Of a stretch of 64,000 nt of DNA, positions 60,932 to 64,000 are shown in pieces; positions within the stretch are counted from its first letter, which is position 1; the number at the start of each line of letters is the position of its first letter. The stretch is from the NCBI GenBank assembly GCA_021323675.1, contig JAJPKP010000042.1:1-64000 (forward strand). The letters are read 5' to 3'. The stretch comes from Pseudomonadota bacterium. GTDB taxonomy: Bacteria > Desulfobacterota > Binatia > Binatales > Binataceae. The notes under the pieces were generated by a model. It was not told the origin of the DNA, searched no databases, and saw only the letters and a program-made list of their open reading frames with translations. The translations under genes and the position numbers were made by a program.

Positions 60932-63480
60932 TTCATGGTTGCCTCCGGACCTCGTTACGGCAGAGAGATCCACAGGGCCGATCCACCAGCTTCTCCTACG
61001 ACTCCGATGGAAATATCGTGAGCGAAACCCTTAAGGATTCGATCAATCGAACATTTACCAATTCTTACGCGTACGATTACGCCAAGTTCGACCAGCTCAA
61101 GCAGTTCACCAATGCAATTAACAAGACCTGGAACATCGGTCTCGATAGCAGCGGCAACGCCACGTCAGTGACGGACCCTATTGGACGGACCTGGTGCGCC
61201 GGCTACAACTCTGCCGGTCTGCTCACTTCAATCAGCGACCCGGCGACGAGCTGCGCCACCGCCCTCGAGAGCTTCACCTACAATTCAACCCTCGATCTCG
61301 CCTCGGCGACTCATCGCGCGTCCGACTCCGAAACTACGACGTTCAGCTACGATCTGGTCGGACGGCTCAGGGAGATTACCTCGCCCCTGAACGAGACCCG
61401 CAACTTCACCTACGACGACAAGGACGAAATAACCACTGACATGGATGGGCGCGGCAACACGACCATCTACACCTACGACTGGAACGGGGATTTGCAAAGG
61501 CTTGTTGATGCCCGCCAGAACACCACCACATGGAACTGGTCCCCGCCCGGCACTGAAAACACCTGGAACGTCAAGGAATGCGACCCCAAGGGAAATTGTG
61601 CCTTTTATCTGATCGCCGGTCTCTCGGGGCAACTCAGCCAATACACCGACAAACGCGGGGTGGTGAACAAATTCAACTATGACAACTTGGGGCGGTTGAT
61701 TGGCGCGAATTACGACGTCAACAACCTGCTCGGGCAGGGTACTTACCACGATGCGTTCGTGTATGATGCGGCCGATCGGCTGCTGGGCGTGACACATGGA
61801 GCAAGCGGGACGCCATGCGCCGGCAGCGACGGCAACTCCTACGCGGACGCCTTCCAGTACGACGTCCTCGACGACATCACGGTCGCCTGCAGTCCGGAGG
61901 GCAAGACCGTCAACAGCTTCGACAACATCGGCCGGCGCCTTTCGATGAGTGTGCAGCCTCCGATCGGCCACCAGGGCGCCAACTACTCGTACACTTGGGA
62001 TGACGCCAATGAACTCACCGCGATGACCAACGCGACGCTGAACTACGCCCCGGACGGGCAACGTTCGATCCTTGGGGTCACCAACACAAATACTACGGTA
62101 ACAACGACCTACACCTACGATGCACTTTCCCAGCGGCTCACGCTCCTGAACTTCGCTTCCACCCAGAACCCGGCACTGGGCACCCTGACCTACACTTATG
62201 ACGCCGACGGCCGGGTCATCACCAAGGGTGGAACCCTCGCCAACGTCAACCTGCCGCCGGTTTCGCCACAGGCGGCCACATACGCAAGCACGAATCAAAT
62301 TCAAACGTGGACCAACAACGTGTCGCCCAGCGTCGACGCCAATGAGGGAATTACGAAGGATCCTGCTACTGCGATGTCTTATAAGTACTCCGCACGCGAC
62401 GAGATCTGGCAGGCGGGGAGCGATCAATACACCTACGATGCGGGCGGGAGAAGAGAAATCGCCGGCGGCGTCAGCTACTTGTACGATGGGCAGACTCCGG
62501 CTTGGATATCGACGGGGACGGGGATAAACATCGCGGCGCTCCCCGATTCCAATGAAATCTTCAACCTCAACGGTGTTGTTCCGATCCGCGACGCGCTAGG
62601 GACAGTGCTGGGTGGGGTGAACTCGAACGGGGCGCTAGCATTTCAAAACACCTATGATCCGTTCGGTGGCTTCACTACCAGCGGGACCCCGCCGTCCGGA
62701 TACGGGCAGGTGTACGGGATGGCGGGAATCGAATACGACCCGACCGGGCTCTATCATGCAGGACCGCGCTACTACAGCCCGACGCTGCAGCGATTCTTGT
62801 CCGAGGATCCAATCCGCGGCAAGGCCAACATGTACTCGTATGCGGGAAACAACCCCATAACCGGGAGCGACATTTCAGGGTTGCAAGGGGACGATTGTCC
62901 CCTGGGCGACTGCGCTGGAGGGGGTGGTGGCGGGCAAGAGAACGCTCCCTGCGACTCTTGCGGACTCATCGGTCTGGTGGCCAGCATCCTTCAGGATATC
63001 TTCGGCGGCGGCAGCGGCGGAAATCCCGCTCCGAACTACCAGCGCTTCCAGAACGAAATTGCTTTCGGGAGATTCAACGAGAGCGTCGGCCTGTCGGACA
63101 ATGTCCTAGTTCTGGGACAGAGCGGCCAAAATCTGAGACTCAGTACCGATGAGCTCGGTGGAATCAAGTTGGTTCAGTCGAGTACGATCGGAGGAGACGA
63201 CCCGGACTTTAAGTTGGAGGGTCCACAGCGGGAAGCGAGAATCCGTGAACTGGAGCAGGAAGTGCAAAATCTGCCGAGCGGCAAAGAAAGGACAAGGAAG
63301 CTGCGAAAGCTCCAAGAGTTGCGAAGGAGACCCTCGAAACAGGCGCATGGAGCGGACAAAAACAAGGGCAGTTCGAAGCTGAGCATTATTCCCATAATCC
63401 CTGAAGCCCCGTTGGGGGCAGGGGGGGCTGAGCTTCCTGAGCTTCTCGAGCTTTTGGAGCTGGGTGCCTCTGCACTATGA
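60880..63480 (+). CDS. RHS/YD-repeat protein, 5'-truncated, with a novel C-terminal tip
   Basis: The 866-residue frame from ATG 60880 begins with about 28 residues that are antisense of the integrase remnant, then turns into YD repeats at RDPQGRSTSFSYDSDGN (about 60958), so the true N-terminus is lost. At least ten YD motifs follow (for example FSYDLVGRLREI, YTYDADGRV). The RHS core is at about residues 590-665: YDPTGLYHAGPRYYSPTLQ and NPITGSDISGL. The tip (about 200 residues) starts with a Gly-rich linker with paired Cys and ends in a charged coiled segment (REARIRELEQEVQNL) and a Leu/Glu tail; I see no known nuclease motif. The stop overlaps the ATG of the TPR gene. Confidence 0.85.
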   Translation: MWPASWRIVSSRSTRCLIHGCLRTSLRQRDPQGRSTSFSYDSDGNIVSETLKDSINRTFTNSYAYDYAKFDQLKQFTNAINKTWNIGLDSSGNATSVTDPIGRTWCAGYNSAGLLTSISDPATSCATALESFTYNSTLDLASATHRASDSETTTFSYDLVGRLREITSPLNETRNFTYDDKDEITTDMDGRGNTTIYTYDWNGDLQRLVDARQNTTTWNWSPPGTENTWNVKECDPKGNCAFYLIAGLSGQLSQYTDKRGVVNKFNYDNLGRLIGANYDVNNLLGQGTYHDAFVYDAADRLLGVTHGASGTPCAGSDGNSYADAFQYDVLDDITVACSPEGKTVNSFDNIGRRLSMSVQPPIGHQGANYSYTWDDANELTAMTNATLNYAPDGQRSILGVTNTNTTVTTTYTYDALSQRLTLLNFASTQNPALGTLTYTYDADGRVITKGGTLANVNLPPVSPQAATYASTNQIQTWTNNVSPSVDANEGITKDPATAMSYKYSARDEIWQAGSDQYTYDAGGRREIAGGVSYLYDGQTPAWISTGTGINIAALPDSNEIFNLNGVVPIRDALGTVLGGVNSNGALAFQNTYDPFGGFTTSGTPPSGYGQVYGMAGIEYDPTGLYHAGPRYYSPTLQRFLSEDPIRGKANMYSYAGNNPITGSDISGLQGDDCPLGDCAGGGGGGQENAPCDSCGLIGLVASILQDIFGGGSGGNPAPNYQRFQNEIAFGRFNESVGLSDNVLVLGQSGQNLRLSTDELGGIKLVQSSTIGGDDPDFKLEGPQREARIRELEQEVQNLPSGKERTRKLRKLQELRRRPSKQAHGADKNKGSSKLSIIPIIPEAPLGAGGAELPELLELLELGASAL

Positions 63481-64000
63481 TCAGAGCAAACAAGAAAAGC
63501 GTCGATCGCAAGCGACAGTTGAAGATCAGAGCGGAGCAATTGGCTGAGAGGGCTCAAGCGCTCTATCTCGCCAACGACAGCAAAACGGAGCGTGGCCGAC
63601 ACGCACTGCGCGAAGCTATGGCGAGTATCAGAAAATTCTTACTCCTGGAGCCTAACAATTATCACGGACTCTTGCTGGCAGGTCGGATTTCTGCGGAATT
63701 CGATGATGCGCCATCAACCACGCGCGCCTTGCAGTATTTTGAGAAAGCGATTGCCCGGTGCCCGTATTCCCCAGACGCCTATCAAGACAAGGCGGGCCTA
63801 TTAATGCATGACCTGAAAAGGCCGGGGGAGGCCGAGCGTTTTGCGCGCAAGGCCCTTAGTTTGTCCGAGCAGCGCGAGGACGAACTTCTAGATTCTTCCT
63901 ACGCTACACTCATTGATATACTAGTCGCCCGCAGAAAATATTCTCAAGCCCGCTGGCTGATTCGTCGTGCATTGCACGATTGCCCGACCGAATTCATGAA
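63477..64000 (+). CDS. TPR-repeat protein, 3' end outside the window
   Basis: An open frame from the ATG at 63477 has no stop before 64000 and gives 174 residues. The ATGA overlap with the RHS stop shows translational coupling. It contains TPR-type helical pairs: YHGLLLAGRISAEFDDAP, ALQYFEKAIARCPYSPDAY, GEAERFARKALSLSEQRED and YSQARWLIRRALHDCP. TPR proteins bind other proteins, so it may hold or neutralise the RHS tip. It begins MIRANKKSVDRKRQL, with no signal peptide, so it is cytoplasmic. Confidence 0.78.
   Translation, partial: MIRANKKSVDRKRQLKIRAEQLAERAQALYLANDSKTERGRHALREAMASIRKFLLLEPNNYHGLLLAGRISAEFDDAPSTTRALQYFEKAIARCPYSPDAYQDKAGLLMHDLKRPGEAERFARKALSLSEQREDELLDSSYATLIDILVARRKYSQARWLIRRALHDCPTEFM

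Noticed and set aside
1..64000. CRISPR arrays and intact transposases
   Set aside because: No regular short repeats and no DDE or HUH transposase frames were found; the only mobile trace is the integrase remnant at tRNA-Pro.

Overview
The window is GC-rich, densely coded bacterial DNA from a chromosome. I infer a Gram-negative soil or deltaproteobacterial-type lineage (Binatota or Desulfobacterota-like), but the sequence does not settle the taxon. Supporting signs are lipoproteins and an MlaC-like periplasmic protein, a SpoVR/DUF444 pair, a UPF0182 membrane protein, an LLM (F420-type) oxidoreductase, and frequent GTG/TTG starts. One tRNA gene is present, tRNA-Pro(GGG) at 60598-60674. No rRNA, CRISPR array or intact insertion sequence was seen.

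Layout. 0-3.3 kb: DUF444 tail, SpoVR, two unknown proteins and a small zinc ribbon. 3.4-9.7 kb: a periplasmic transglutaminase facing the three-gene set circularly permuted ATP-grasp / alpha-E / transglutaminase, then a DmpA-type self-cleaving peptidase and a chagasin-type peptidase inhibitor. 10.2-12.7 kb: a methyltransferase and an ECF sigma / anti-sigma / Spy-like envelope-stress operon with a strong terminator. 12.8-18.7 kb: a YbhGFSR-like efflux operon (HlyD, two ABC ATPases, two ABC-2 permeases) divergent from its probable TetR repressor, with a palindromic operator between them. 18.8-23.7 kb: VOC protein, alpha/beta hydrolase, UPF0182 protein and a DUF1232-like protein.

23.8-31.4 kb is a one-direction run: a ThDP decarboxylase translationally coupled to an acyl-CoA synthetase, then a GT4 glycosyltransferase, a 766-residue fusion of a class III PLP aminotransferase to a membrane domain resembling Mpo1/DUF962, and a PEMT-like methyltransferase. 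It reads as a lipid-modification pathway. 31.4-42.3 kb holds a CMD protein, lipoprotein, DedA protein, a large polytopic protein, two MFS transporters, a catabolic trio (enoyl-CoA hydratase, hydrolase, LLM oxidoreductase) and two small membrane proteins.

42.5-50.1 kb is the second candidate pathway. A minus-strand operon (HAD-IIIA phosphatase, class III aminotransferase, ATP-grasp ligase, nucleotidyltransferase, HAD hydrolase) is divergent from MlaC-like, CDP-alcohol phosphatidyltransferase and B12/radical SAM genes. Together they could make and attach an unusual amino-containing lipid head group. 50.2-58.2 kb: panB-panC-panD, a large lipoprotein, PDZ and metallo-beta-lactamase proteins and coaX (pantothenate and CoA synthesis). 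58.3-60.5 kb: SDR and a phosphofructokinase with the pyrophosphate-type signature.

60.6-64 kb is accessory DNA. tRNA-Pro is overlapped on the opposite strand by a tyrosine-integrase C-terminal remnant, whose broken end joins a 5'-truncated RHS/YD-repeat gene. A TPR gene that overlaps the RHS stop codon and runs out of the window follows. It is a candidate partner or immunity gene for a polymorphic-toxin-like RHS tip.
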